Positions 38,691 to 47,212 of a DNA stretch of 64,000 nucleotides are shown here, piece by piece. Numbering within the stretch: position 1 is the first letter of the stretch; the number at the start of each line of letters is the position of its first letter. Where the stretch lies: assembly GCA_947643715.1 (NCBI GenBank), contig CANRXB010000001.1, positions 1 through 64,000 of the forward strand, in the 5' to 3' direction. The stretch comes from an uncultured bacterium (lineage in GTDB: Bacteria > Bacillota > Clostridia > Oscillospirales > Oscillospiraceae). The notes under the pieces were generated by a model. That model ran no database searches and was not told the origin of the DNA. It saw only the letters and a program-made list of their open reading frames with translations. The position numbers and the translations under genes are program-made.

Positions 38691-39953
38691 ATGAAGAAAA
38701 AGACCCAACGGATCATCGTGGTCATCGTGACGGCGGCGCTGTTGCTATCGGTGATGCTCCCTGTACTCAGCACGTTCGCCCGGGCGGACGTGACCAAGAC
38801 CGATATCCAGAACATCAAGAATGAGCTGAGCGACATCACCGCCCAGAAGAAAGAGGCGGAAGCCAAGCTCGCCTCGATCCGCAACGACATGTCCAAGACC
38901 AAGGAGCAGATCGAGCTGATCCAGAGCCAGGTGGTGCTCACCGAATCGGAGATCAACGCCAGCCAAGCCATCCTGGACCAGTACGACCTCGAGATCGCGG
39001 CCAAGGAGGCGGAGATCGCCAGCCTTGAGGCACAGGAGGCGCAGCAGTATCAGGAGTTCTACCAGCAGGTGCGGTGGATGGAGGAGACGGGGAGCATATC
39101 CTATCTGTCCATCCTGTTCGAAGCGGGCAGCTTCGCGGACATGCTGGACCATGCCATCCTGGTCACCGACATCATGGATTATAGCAACCGCATCATAGAC
39201 AAGCTGGTGGCCACCCAGGCGGAGCTGAGCATGGTGCGCGAGACCCTCCAGACCGACCGGGACGCCCAAGCGGCGGTCCAGCAGGAGCTGGAGGAGCGAA
39301 AGGCGGAGCTGGAGCAAAAGCGCGCGCAAGCCAACACGCTGCTCAACCAAATCGCCGCCTCCGAAAGCGAATACGCCGCGGAGGCCAAGAAGCTGGCGGA
39401 GAGCGAGGCGCAGATCAACAAAGAGCTGAAGGAAGCGGAGCGGAAATACGCCGCCCAGATCGCAGCCCTCGAGGCCCAGCAGAACGCCAACCTGAACATG
39501 ACCAGCGGGAACTGGTATTGGCCGCTGCCCGGGCGGTACAAGATCTCCTCCCTGTTCGGCGGCCGGAAGGATCCCATCACCGGCAGGGCCGACAACCATA
39601 CCGGCACCGATATCCCCGCTCCGGGGGGCACTCCGATCTATGCCGCGCAGGCTGGGGTGGTCACCACCGTGAATCGGAACAGATACGCCTCCTCCTACGG
39701 TTACTATTGTATCATCAATCACGGCAGCGGCTACGCTACCCTGTATGCCCACCAGAACCAGATCCCCATCGTCCAGGAGGGCCAGACCGTGAGCAAAGGT
39801 CAGGTCATCGGCTATGTGGGCACCACCGGCCGGTCCACCGGCAACCACCTCCATTTCGAACTGCGCGTCAACGGCGTGCGCAATGATGTGCTCAAGCTCT
39901 ACCCCGGTATGACCTTCACCTCCCCCAACGGAGGGAAGCTCAACGGCGGCTGA
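38691..39953 (+). CDS. Secreted M23-family murein hydrolase with coiled coil (EnvC/PcsB-like)
   Basis: 420 aa. Sec signal of about 30 residues (MKKKTQRIIVVIVTAALLLS; cleavage near FARA), a long coiled coil (residues ~35-265, Ala/Glu/Gln-rich heptads), then a LytM/M23 peptidase domain with zinc ligands in HTGTDIP and HLHFE, and the conserved YAHQNQI. All M23 catalytic residues seem present, so it should cut peptide crosslinks itself, unlike EnvC. The coiled coil is the expected docking site for FtsX. It follows ftsX by 70 bp in the same unit. Confidence 0.93.
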   Translation: MKKKTQRIIVVIVTAALLLSVMLPVLSTFARADVTKTDIQNIKNELSDITAQKKEAEAKLASIRNDMSKTKEQIELIQSQVVLTESEINASQAILDQYDLEIAAKEAEIASLEAQEAQQYQEFYQQVRWMEETGSISYLSILFEAGSFADMLDHAILVTDIMDYSNRIIDKLVATQAELSMVRETLQTDRDAQAAVQQELEERKAELEQKRAQANTLLNQIAASESEYAAEAKKLAESEAQINKELKEAERKYAAQIAALEAQQNANLNMTSGNWYWPLPGRYKISSLFGGRKDPITGRADNHTGTDIPAPGGTPIYAAQAGVVTTVNRNRYASSYGYYCIINHGSGYATLYAHQNQIPIVQEGQTVSKGQVIGYVGTTGRSTGNHLHFELRVNGVRNDVLKLYPGMTFTSPNGGKLNGG

Positions 39954-40045
39954 TACGGTCCGGCCGGGCGCGGACGAACGTCATGATTCCTGGGGGCGCG
40001 GGGACACCCGCGCCCCGTCCTATTTCATGCAAGGAGGTCTGGAAG

Positions 40046-41215
40046 ATGGAAGAACAGACGGCACAAGTGGGGAAAACGCGGCGTTTCCGGCTCACCGGAT
40101 GGGGCAAGATCCTGCTCTCCATCCTATCCACGCTGTTGGTTACCACCGTACTGTGGTGCCTGGCGTTGGGCAGCAGCGGCATCGCTATGGTCCAGACCTT
40201 CCTGCTGGCCCGATTCGCCTTCGTCGATACCCAGGCCGATCTGGATAAAGCGGCGGACGCAGGGCTGTACGCGTTCGTGAACGCGCTCGGGGACCGCTGG
40301 TCCTATTATCTGGACGCGGAAAGCCACCAACGGGTGAGCGCCAACCGAGCCAACAACTACGTGGGCGTCGGAGTCACTGTGGACTACACCCGGGAAGAGG
40401 GTCTGTTGGTGCAGTCGGTCGCCGAAGACGGCCCCGCCCACAAGGCGGGCGTGGTCCCCGGCGACGTAATCGTCGCTGTGGATGGCACGTCCATCGCAGG
40501 CGAGGCCCGGATGGAGGGCTCGGACCGGATCGCCGGCGAACCGGGGACGAAAGTCTCCCTCACCCTGCTGGGGGCGGACGGCGCCGTCAGAGAGGCTACG
40601 TGTACCAGGGCCACCCTGCGCAGCCCCTCCGCCAGTGGGAAGATGTTGGAGGGGGACATCGGTCATGTCCGGTTGAAGAATTTTTACTCCGGCTCCTCCG
40701 ACAGTTTCAAGCAAGAGGTCGACGCGCTGGTGGCACAGGGAGCCGTGGGATTGATCGTAGATCTGCGCAGCGACCCCGGCGGATACATCTTAGAGCTCGA
40801 AAAGATCTTGGACTACCTGCTGCCCGAGGGCCCGGTGTTCACCCAAAAGGCCCGGTGGTGGTTCCAGTCGGTCTACCAGTCCGATGCGGACTGTGTGGAC
40901 CTGCCCATGGTGGTGCTGGTGAACAAGGACAGCTATTCCGCCGCGGAGCTGCTGGCCGCGCAGCTTCGGGAGAGCATCGGAGCGCCCATCGTGGGGGAAG
41001 TGACATCCGGCAAGGGATACTCACAGATAACCTTCCCGTTGGCCAATGGCGGCGGAGTCGGCCTGTCCACTGCCACGTACTGCACCGGCAGCGGGCATTC
41101 CCTCATCGGAGAGGGCATCGTCCCGGACGTGGAGCTGGAGCTCGCCGAGGGCGCGACCCTGGGCGGCGAGGACGACGGACAGCTCCAGGCAGCCCTAGAA
41201 CTGTTGACGAAATAA
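40046..41215 (+). CDS. S41 C-terminal processing protease with PDZ domain
   Basis: 389 aa. N-terminal membrane anchor (ILLSILSTLLVTTVLWCLAL), PDZ domain (residues ~105-190, YVGVGVTVD then PGDVIVAVDG), and the S41 core with catalytic Ser in NKDSYSAAELLAAQL and Lys in GEVTSGKGYSQ. CtpA-type proteases trim exported proteins, including cell-wall hydrolases, so a link to the M23 protein upstream is likely. AAGGAGG precedes the ATG at 40046. Last gene of the ftsEX unit. Confidence 0.94.
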   Translation: MEEQTAQVGKTRRFRLTGWGKILLSILSTLLVTTVLWCLALGSSGIAMVQTFLLARFAFVDTQADLDKAADAGLYAFVNALGDRWSYYLDAESHQRVSANRANNYVGVGVTVDYTREEGLLVQSVAEDGPAHKAGVVPGDVIVAVDGTSIAGEARMEGSDRIAGEPGTKVSLTLLGADGAVREATCTRATLRSPSASGKMLEGDIGHVRLKNFYSGSSDSFKQEVDALVAQGAVGLIVDLRSDPGGYILELEKILDYLLPEGPVFTQKARWWFQSVYQSDADCVDLPMVVLVNKDSYSAAELLAAQLRESIGAPIVGEVTSGKGYSQITFPLANGGGVGLSTATYCTGSGHSLIGEGIVPDVELELAEGATLGGEDDGQLQAALELLTK

Positions 41216-41257
41216 AAAAGGATCGCCCTCGCGGGTATGCGAGGGCGATCCTTTTTT
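41214..41257. terminator. Bidirectional terminator between the protease and degV genes
   Basis: AAAAAA, GGATCGCCCTCGC / GCGAGGGCGATCC, TTTTTT: works in both directions and ends both convergent units. Confidence 0.93.
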
Positions 41258-42092
41258 ATTTCCGCAGGAAGATGAATCCCAGGGTATTGGGTCCGCAGTG
41301 GCAGGAGATCGTACAGCCCGCCACCGCAGGGACGACCTCCCGGAAGCCGTATTCCCGGGCCAGGCTGCATATGGCCTCGGGGATGGCCGGATCGCAGCGG
41401 GTATGGACCACGAACACCCGGTCCAAGCCGACGTTCTTGCCCGCGAGCTGCTCACGCACGTAATCAGGCAGCACTTTCTCGAATGCACCGCGATACTTCT
41501 TGCCCACGGTCATCTTGCCGTCAGCCAGCACGATGCAGGGCTTCAGCTTCAGCAGGTTGGCCCCCAGGGCCACCACCGACGAGCAGCGGCCGCCCTTGGC
41601 CAGATAGTCCAGCTTGTCCACCACGAAAGTGGTGTCCACCTTGCCGATCTTTTCCTCCAACATGGCCACGATGTCCTGTATCGGATCCCCACGCTCCGCA
41701 GCGACGGCCGCCTCGACGGCCAGGATGCCCTGGCCCGTGGTCAGGTTCTTGGAATCCACCACATAGACGTTGGGAAAGTCCTCTGCCGCGACCAAGGCAT
41801 TTTGATAGCAGGAGGAGAACTCGCTGCCGATGGTGATATGGAGCACCGAATCGTATTTCGGGGAAAGGTCCGCGAACAGCTCCTGATAGTCGGCGATGTT
41901 GACGGCGGCGGTAGAGGGCAGATCTCCGCCCCCCTCCACATGGCGGAAGATGTCCTCCGGGCTGGCGTCCACGCCGTCCCGATAGGTGTTGCCGCCGAAG
42001 GACACATACAGGGGGACCAGGTCGATCTGATAGCGCTCCAGCAGCTCGTGGGGCAGATCGCAGGTACTGGTGGCAGTGATCTTGATGGACAT
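41256..42092 (-). CDS. DegV-family fatty-acid-binding protein
   Basis: 278 aa. Two-lobed DegV fold; the fatty-acid/phosphate-binding residues are in STCDLP (start), GSEFSSCYQNA and GGRCSS. The FakB proteins of this family present exogenous fatty acids to the FakA kinase for phospholipid synthesis. The ATG at 42092 has GGAGG upstream; an ATG at 42116 is also in frame. Single gene with a promoter at 42172-42200. No fakA in the window. Confidence 0.9.
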   Translation of the reverse strand: MSIKITATSTCDLPHELLERYQIDLVPLYVSFGGNTYRDGVDASPEDIFRHVEGGGDLPSTAAVNIADYQELFADLSPKYDSVLHITIGSEFSSCYQNALVAAEDFPNVYVVDSKNLTTGQGILAVEAAVAAERGDPIQDIVAMLEEKIGKVDTTFVVDKLDYLAKGGRCSSVVALGANLLKLKPCIVLADGKMTVGKKYRGAFEKVLPDYVREQLAGKNVGLDRVFVVHTRCDPAIPEAICSLAREYGFREVVPAVAGCTISCHCGPNTLGFIFLRK

Positions 42093-42171
42093 GGGGATCG
42101 GCCTCCGTTCGTTCATTTTTGTGATGAGACGCGGAACGGTACGCAGGCCGTCCGCTTTTAGAAGTCGTTTG

Positions 42172-42200
42172 ATTATATCAGACAACGAGAAAAAATACAA
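42172..42200 (-). promoter_or_regulatory. degV promoter
   Basis: Read leftward: TTGTAT (42195-42200), 17-bp spacer, TATAAT (42172-42177). Confidence 0.7.
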
Positions 42201-42281
42201 GCGGTGAAATCCTGGACCGTCTCCATGAACGCTTCAGGGGAGACGCCGGCCCTTCCAGCGTCTCCCCCGCTCCGTGCCTTC

Positions 42282-45191
42282 TCACATGGCTCCCGCGTTG
42301 TTCGACAGCCGCGCCTCGAATTCGTTCTCCGGCACCGGCCTGGCATAGCGATAGCCCTGCGCTACATTGGCTCCGATCTCCCGCATCAGTTCCACGTCCG
42401 CGTCGGTCTCCACCCCTTCGCAGACGATCTGCGCGCTCAGGTCGTCCGCGAGGTCCACGATCCGCTTCATGATCTTCACCTGTCTGCCTCTGTCCTCCTG
42501 GTTCAGCAGGAAGGACCGGTCCAGCTTGATCACCGAGGCAGGTATCTTTTCGATGACGCCCAAGGAGGAATAACCCGACCCAAAATCGTCGATCGAGAGC
42601 CGGATGCCTTTGGCGTGCAGGTCGTTCATGGTCTGCTCCGCGGTCTTTTGCTGGAGCTCCTCCATCACCAGCGTCTCCGTGACCTCCACTTCGATCAGGT
42701 CCTTCGGGACACCGCTCTCTTCGATGACCTTTATCAAGCGGTCCACGAAATCAGGCTTGGTGAAGTGCATCCTGGAGAAGTTGCAGGAGACGGTGACGAC
42801 GTTCTCGCCCTGGTCCAGCCGTCTGCGCAGCATCTTGCACACGCATCGCAGCACGAAGAAATCGATCTCCGTCACCTTCCCGGTCTGTTCATAATAGGGC
42901 ACGAAGAAGCCCGGGGACCGGACCGTGCCAGAGGCGGTGGGATCCAGGAAGCGCACCAGCGCCTCGGCCCCGACGATCTCCTCTGTGCGCACATCCACCT
43001 TCGCCTGATAATAGGTCGCGAAATTGTCGTCGATGCTGATGGAGTCCAGCAGCCTCTGCCGCTCGTGGCGTTCCTTGATGGCGTTCTCCAAGGATCTGTC
43101 GAACACCTTGATCTTCTCCCCGCTGTTGGGCTGGATGAAATCGATGGCCTGGTTCGCGCACACGATCGCCTCCCGCAGATCGGTGTTGTCCGGCGGGATG
43201 AAACGGAGTCCTGCTTGCAGCTCGATGCGGCTGCCTATGGTATGGAACACGTATTCCTCGATCAGACCGCCGATGTTCCTCAACCGCTCCACGATGTCCC
43301 CGTATTCTGTGGACAGCATCAGCGCGAAATGATCCCCGTCCGCTTTCGCGCAGATCTCTCCCTTCCCCTGCACGCATTGGGACAGCACGTCTGCGATCGA
43401 CGCCAACAGCTTCTGTCCGGTGCTCCAGCCATAGACCACCTTGTGCCGCTGGAACTGGGTGATGTTGAGATAAGCGATTGCGTAGACATGCCTTCCCCGG
43501 TCGGCCTCCAAGGTCTTTTGGCCGGTATAGATCAGGTGGTTCAGGTTCCAGATGTCGATCTCCACATCCTTATACATCAGCTTTTGTATCTTCTTGGCGT
43601 CACGGGAGATGTGTGCTGCCACCATCACCACGCCCGCCAGCAGCAGCAGCAGGATGGCGATGATGATGATGCTGTTGTCCTCCACGAACTGGCTCACGCT
43701 GGTCACGGAATAGATGTTCCGCTCCAGCATATAGTCGCTGACGGCCCTGGCGTCCACCGCCAGGAGGGTCTTGTTCAGGATACCCGCCAGCCGGTCGTCC
43801 TCGCTGCGCACGGTCATGGACACGCCGTGCTCCTGGTTCAGCACCCGCCTGATCTCCAGGTTATAGTACCGCATCTCTGTGCTCAGCTGATACTCGGCCA
43901 GATAACCGTCGCACAGCGCGGCGTTCGCCTTCCCGGTCTTGATGGCTTCCAAGCAATCCTGCTGGGTATCGAAGAACAGGATCTGCGTATCGTCCTCCGG
44001 CGCTATCGCTTGGTTGGCTTCTTCCTCCAGATATCTCACCACGGCCAATTTCCGGACCGTGTTGGATTCTTTGTCCTTTTCCATCACGAGCACCAAGGGG
44101 ACGTGGGTATACTCCTTCAGCTTCGTCAGTTGGTTCTCCCCTGCCTCCTCCTTCGTGTGCACACAATAGGACATCACGTCGATGGAGCCATCCATCAAAG
44201 CTTCGCTGGCATGTTCGGGATCCTCCACCCTTTGCCACCGGAGCGTCAGGCCCGCCACGCTCATCGCGTTCTCCAGCAGCTCCCGGGTCAGTCCCTTGCA
44301 CTCCCCCTCCTCCTCGTAGATGAAGGGATAATATCCGTCGAAATAGCCCACGACCACCGGCTCGGCCCCGTCGATGAATTTCTTCTCCTCCGTGGTGAAC
44401 ACGATGCTCTTGTCCAGCCGGCTCTGGAAGAACGCGTTCATCAATTTGCTCTCCAGCTCCGGTTCGTTCATCTTGATGTCCGCGATGGCATAGTTCAGCT
44501 CCCGCATGACCTCATCGTTGCCAGGGTAGCTGATGTAGTAGAACGGCCTGGGGGCGAATCGGCCGATCAGGCGCTGCCCCTCCTTCACCTCCATGAAGGT
44601 GTGGACCATCGCATCGATCTTCCCGTTCTCCAGCGCGTCCTGCAGCTCCTCCGTAGAGCCATACTCCCGGATCCTCGGCGACGAGATACCGTTATCGTTC
44701 ATATAATACAGGAACTCTTCCCGGCGCACATAGGTCTTGACCATGCCGAAGGTGATGTCCTTCATCGCCTCGAAGTCCTCATAAGCCAGGTCGCTGTCCC
44801 CGTTCGCCGCGATGATCCCGAACGTATAACCGCTGGAGAGGTCCGCATACTGGTAGTTGGCGGCCCGGGCGGCCGAATACTGGGCGGTCCCCACCAGATC
44901 GACCTTCTTTTCCGACAAGAGCCGCAGTGCTTCGTCCCAGCTCCCGCACTCCACATACTCGATCCGCCAGTTGGCATATTTGCACAGGCTCTCCAAATAT
45001 TCCACGTCCATGCCGGCGGGACTGCCGTCTGCCTTCCTCTCATGGTATCCTTCCATGGGGAAAAAGGCGACCTTGACGGTCCTCCTGTCCTTCGCATAGG
45101 CTGTTCCGGAGCAAAGCCCGGCCAGCATACACAGCTCCAGCAGGATGCACAGGAAAGCCGCCGCTCTCCGTTCTATCCGTTTCCTTCTCAT
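42282..45191 (-). CDS. Membrane c-di-GMP phosphodiesterase: two SBP_bac_3 sensors, degenerate GGDEF, EAL
   Basis: 969 aa. Signal peptide (to about residue 33), two tandem family 3 solute-binding domains (about 37-270, VKVAFFPMEGYHERKADG; and about 280-505, PVVVGYFDGYYPFIYEEEGE), one transmembrane helix (about 515-535, IIIIAILLLLLAGVV), a degenerate GGDEF (motif DGDHF) and an EAL domain with EALVRF, ETLVM, SIDDFGSGYSS, IKLDRSF and CEGVET, so it should hydrolyse c-di-GMP. The inactive GGDEF probably binds GTP as a regulator. Amino-acid-like ligands outside would tune c-di-GMP inside. It follows the chemoreceptor gene by 32 bp and is probably in the same operon. Confidence 0.93.
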   Translation of the reverse strand: MRRKRIERRAAAFLCILLELCMLAGLCSGTAYAKDRRTVKVAFFPMEGYHERKADGSPAGMDVEYLESLCKYANWRIEYVECGSWDEALRLLSEKKVDLVGTAQYSAARAANYQYADLSSGYTFGIIAANGDSDLAYEDFEAMKDITFGMVKTYVRREEFLYYMNDNGISSPRIREYGSTEELQDALENGKIDAMVHTFMEVKEGQRLIGRFAPRPFYYISYPGNDEVMRELNYAIADIKMNEPELESKLMNAFFQSRLDKSIVFTTEEKKFIDGAEPVVVGYFDGYYPFIYEEEGECKGLTRELLENAMSVAGLTLRWQRVEDPEHASEALMDGSIDVMSYCVHTKEEAGENQLTKLKEYTHVPLVLVMEKDKESNTVRKLAVVRYLEEEANQAIAPEDDTQILFFDTQQDCLEAIKTGKANAALCDGYLAEYQLSTEMRYYNLEIRRVLNQEHGVSMTVRSEDDRLAGILNKTLLAVDARAVSDYMLERNIYSVTSVSQFVEDNSIIIIAILLLLLAGVVMVAAHISRDAKKIQKLMYKDVEIDIWNLNHLIYTGQKTLEADRGRHVYAIAYLNITQFQRHKVVYGWSTGQKLLASIADVLSQCVQGKGEICAKADGDHFALMLSTEYGDIVERLRNIGGLIEEYVFHTIGSRIELQAGLRFIPPDNTDLREAIVCANQAIDFIQPNSGEKIKVFDRSLENAIKERHERQRLLDSISIDDNFATYYQAKVDVRTEEIVGAEALVRFLDPTASGTVRSPGFFVPYYEQTGKVTEIDFFVLRCVCKMLRRRLDQGENVVTVSCNFSRMHFTKPDFVDRLIKVIEESGVPKDLIEVEVTETLVMEELQQKTAEQTMNDLHAKGIRLSIDDFGSGYSSLGVIEKIPASVIKLDRSFLLNQEDRGRQVKIMKRIVDLADDLSAQIVCEGVETDADVELMREIGANVAQGYRYARPVPENEFEARLSNNAGAM

Positions 45192-45223
45192 ATGGACTCC
45201 CTCGCTTCAGCGGTCGCCCGACC

Positions 45224-46918
45224 TTACCGGCGCATCGCATACATATCCTGCTTCAAACGGAACGCACTGAGCAGTTGCTTGAGCATATTGGCCTGGGACG
45301 CCAGCTCCTCGCTGGTGGCCGCGCATTGCTCGCTGGTAGCGGAATTGGTCTGGACGACGGCGGAGATCTGGTCGATCCCCTCGGTGACCTGCATGATGGC
45401 GGTGGTCTGGGTCTCCACGTCCTCCACCACGGTGGACATCAGCTCGGTCACGCTCCTGTTGACCTCGCTGGAACGCTCCAAGGAGGAGGTCACCTTCTTC
45501 ACCACCTCGCCGCCTCCGCGCACGGCCTCGATCGAACCGTCGATCAGGTCCTTGGTCGCCTTGGCCGCTTCGTCGGACTTCGTGGCCAGGTTGCGCACCT
45601 CGTCGGCGACCACGGCGAAGCCCTTGCCTGCGGTGCCGGCCCGGGCGGCCTCCACCGCGGCGTTCAGGGCCAGGATATTGGTCTGGAACGCGATGGTCTC
45701 GATGGTGGCGATGATCTTGCCGATCTCCTCGGAGGAGGCGGAGATCTGCTCCATGGCCACGTTCAGTTCCCTGACGTACCCCACGCTGACGTCCATCTGT
45801 GCGCCGGCCTGATTGACGGACTGGCCCGCTTCCCTCGCGGCGGTGGCCGTCCTCCTGGCGCTCTCGGAGATCTCAGAAATGGTCGCGGAGAGCTCTTCCA
45901 CCGTGCTGGCCTGCTCGGTGGCGCCTTGGGCCAGGCCCTGGGCGCTGCTGGACAACTGGTCGGAACCGGCAGACACCTGCCCGGCGCTCTCCGAGATCTG
46001 TCCGAGCGCCTCGTTCAGCTTCATCTCGATGTCGTTCAGCGAGTTCTCGATGGATACGAAATCTCCCACATACTCCTCCTTCGTGTTGAGCGTCAGATCG
46101 CCGCTGGCGATGGCCCCCAGCACATCGGCGATCTCGCCGATATAGGCCCGCAGCCGGAAGATGATGTCCTTGAACGCCTGGCCCAAGATACCGATCTCAT
46201 CGTCGGAATCCACATCCACTCGGATGTCCTCTCCACTGGCCAGCCCCAGCTCGCCCTGCCGCAGCCGCTTGGCCACCTGGGTGATCTCTCCCAAGGGGAC
46301 GGTCACCATCTTTTTGAGCACGGCAGCCAGGACCATGATGGAGATCACGATGGCGATCAGCGCCACCAAAGCGGCCAAGATCACTACGAAGGTGACCCGC
46401 CGGATCGTAGGCGCGGTGGCCAGACCGGCGAAGATCAGCCCGTTCACCCGGCCGTTCTCGTCCCGCGTGGGCACATAGGAACAGACGTGGTCTGCCCCCA
46501 AGATATCCGCGTTGCCTACATAAGACTCCCCGCGCTGCAAAACGACGGCTGCGATCGAGTCAGACAGCTTGGTGCCCACGGCCCGCTTCCCGTTTTGGAA
46601 GATCGTCGTAAAGGCGCGGGTATCGCCCTCGAAGATCGTGAATTCCATGTCCATGTATTCCTTGAGCTGATCGAGCATCACCGTCTCGTCCGTGTCCTCG
46701 GTCATGCGGCTCATCTCATATTCCAAAACGTTGGTGCCATACACGCACTGGTCACGGAGCGATTCCATCACGAGCGCATCGAACATCAAAACACATATGG
46801 CCACAGCCGCAAAGATCGAGACCGCCAGCATGATGGCCACGACCTTCCCCACCTTTTGGCCTATGCGCTTACCTTTCTTTCCCATCGTCCCCTCACTGGA
46901 AAACTGATTCTTCTTCAT
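45224..46918 (-). CDS. Methyl-accepting chemotaxis protein
   Basis: 564 aa. Transmembrane helices at about 23-47 and 180-205 flank a ~130-residue extracellular Cache-like sensor ([46 protein letters not shown]). A HAMP segment follows, then a long cytoplasmic coiled coil with the canonical hairpin tip [19 protein letters not shown] that binds CheA/CheW. No che or flagellar genes are in the window. GGGGGAAGCGG precedes the ATG. First gene of the unit with the EAL phosphodiesterase. Confidence 0.95.
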   Translation of the reverse strand: MKKNQFSSEGTMGKKGKRIGQKVGKVVAIMLAVSIFAAVAICVLMFDALVMESLRDQCVYGTNVLEYEMSRMTEDTDETVMLDQLKEYMDMEFTIFEGDTRAFTTIFQNGKRAVGTKLSDSIAAVVLQRGESYVGNADILGADHVCSYVPTRDENGRVNGLIFAGLATAPTIRRVTFVVILAALVALIAIVISIMVLAAVLKKMVTVPLGEITQVAKRLRQGELGLASGEDIRVDVDSDDEIGILGQAFKDIIFRLRAYIGEIADVLGAIASGDLTLNTKEEYVGDFVSIENSLNDIEMKLNEALGQISESAGQVSAGSDQLSSSAQGLAQGATEQASTVEELSATISEISESARRTATAAREAGQSVNQAGAQMDVSVGYVRELNVAMEQISASSEEIGKIIATIETIAFQTNILALNAAVEAARAGTAGKGFAVVADEVRNLATKSDEAAKATKDLIDGSIEAVRGGGEVVKKVTSSLERSSEVNRSVTELMSTVVEDVETQTTAIMQVTEGIDQISAVVQTNSATSEQCAATSEELASQANMLKQLLSAFRLKQDMYAMRR

Positions 46919-46970
46919 TGCCGCTTCCCCCCGCTTTCATAGTGATGCAGCCGAACTGCCCCGTTTGTTC

Positions 46971-46999
46971 ATTATAACGTATATCAGCCGTTTTTTCAA
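46971..46999 (-). promoter_or_regulatory. Promoter of the chemoreceptor-EAL operon
   Basis: Read leftward: TTGAAA (46994-46999), 17-bp spacer, TATAAT (46971-46976). Confidence 0.88.
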
Positions 47000-47076
47000 C
47001 CCTCTCTTGTGAGGTTTGAACTTAACTTAGGCTCACTAGAAGACAGATCACGCCAACCTCTGGAAATCGATTCCGT

Positions 47077-47105
47077 TTGACTTGATATTCGACGAGTGCT
47101 ATAAT
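47077..47105 (+). promoter_or_regulatory. Promoter of the hybrid kinase operon
   Basis: TTGACT (47077-47082), 17-bp spacer, TATAAT (47100-47105); divergent from the chemoreceptor promoter. Confidence 0.88.
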
Positions 47106-47212
47106 TTATTTTGGAAGGATATTACAACCGCAGCAGCACGCGAAGATACGCCCCAGATCGGACCAACACAGGACCGCACCGGTACGCGGACGTTTGAACG
47201 GAGGATGAGCCC

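Noticed and set aside
42204-45812. Open frame of 1202 codons on the plus strand
   Set aside because: It is the antisense shadow of the EAL protein and part of the chemoreceptor gene; low-complexity His/Leu/Asp-rich translation and no ribosome site. GC-rich third positions create such frames.
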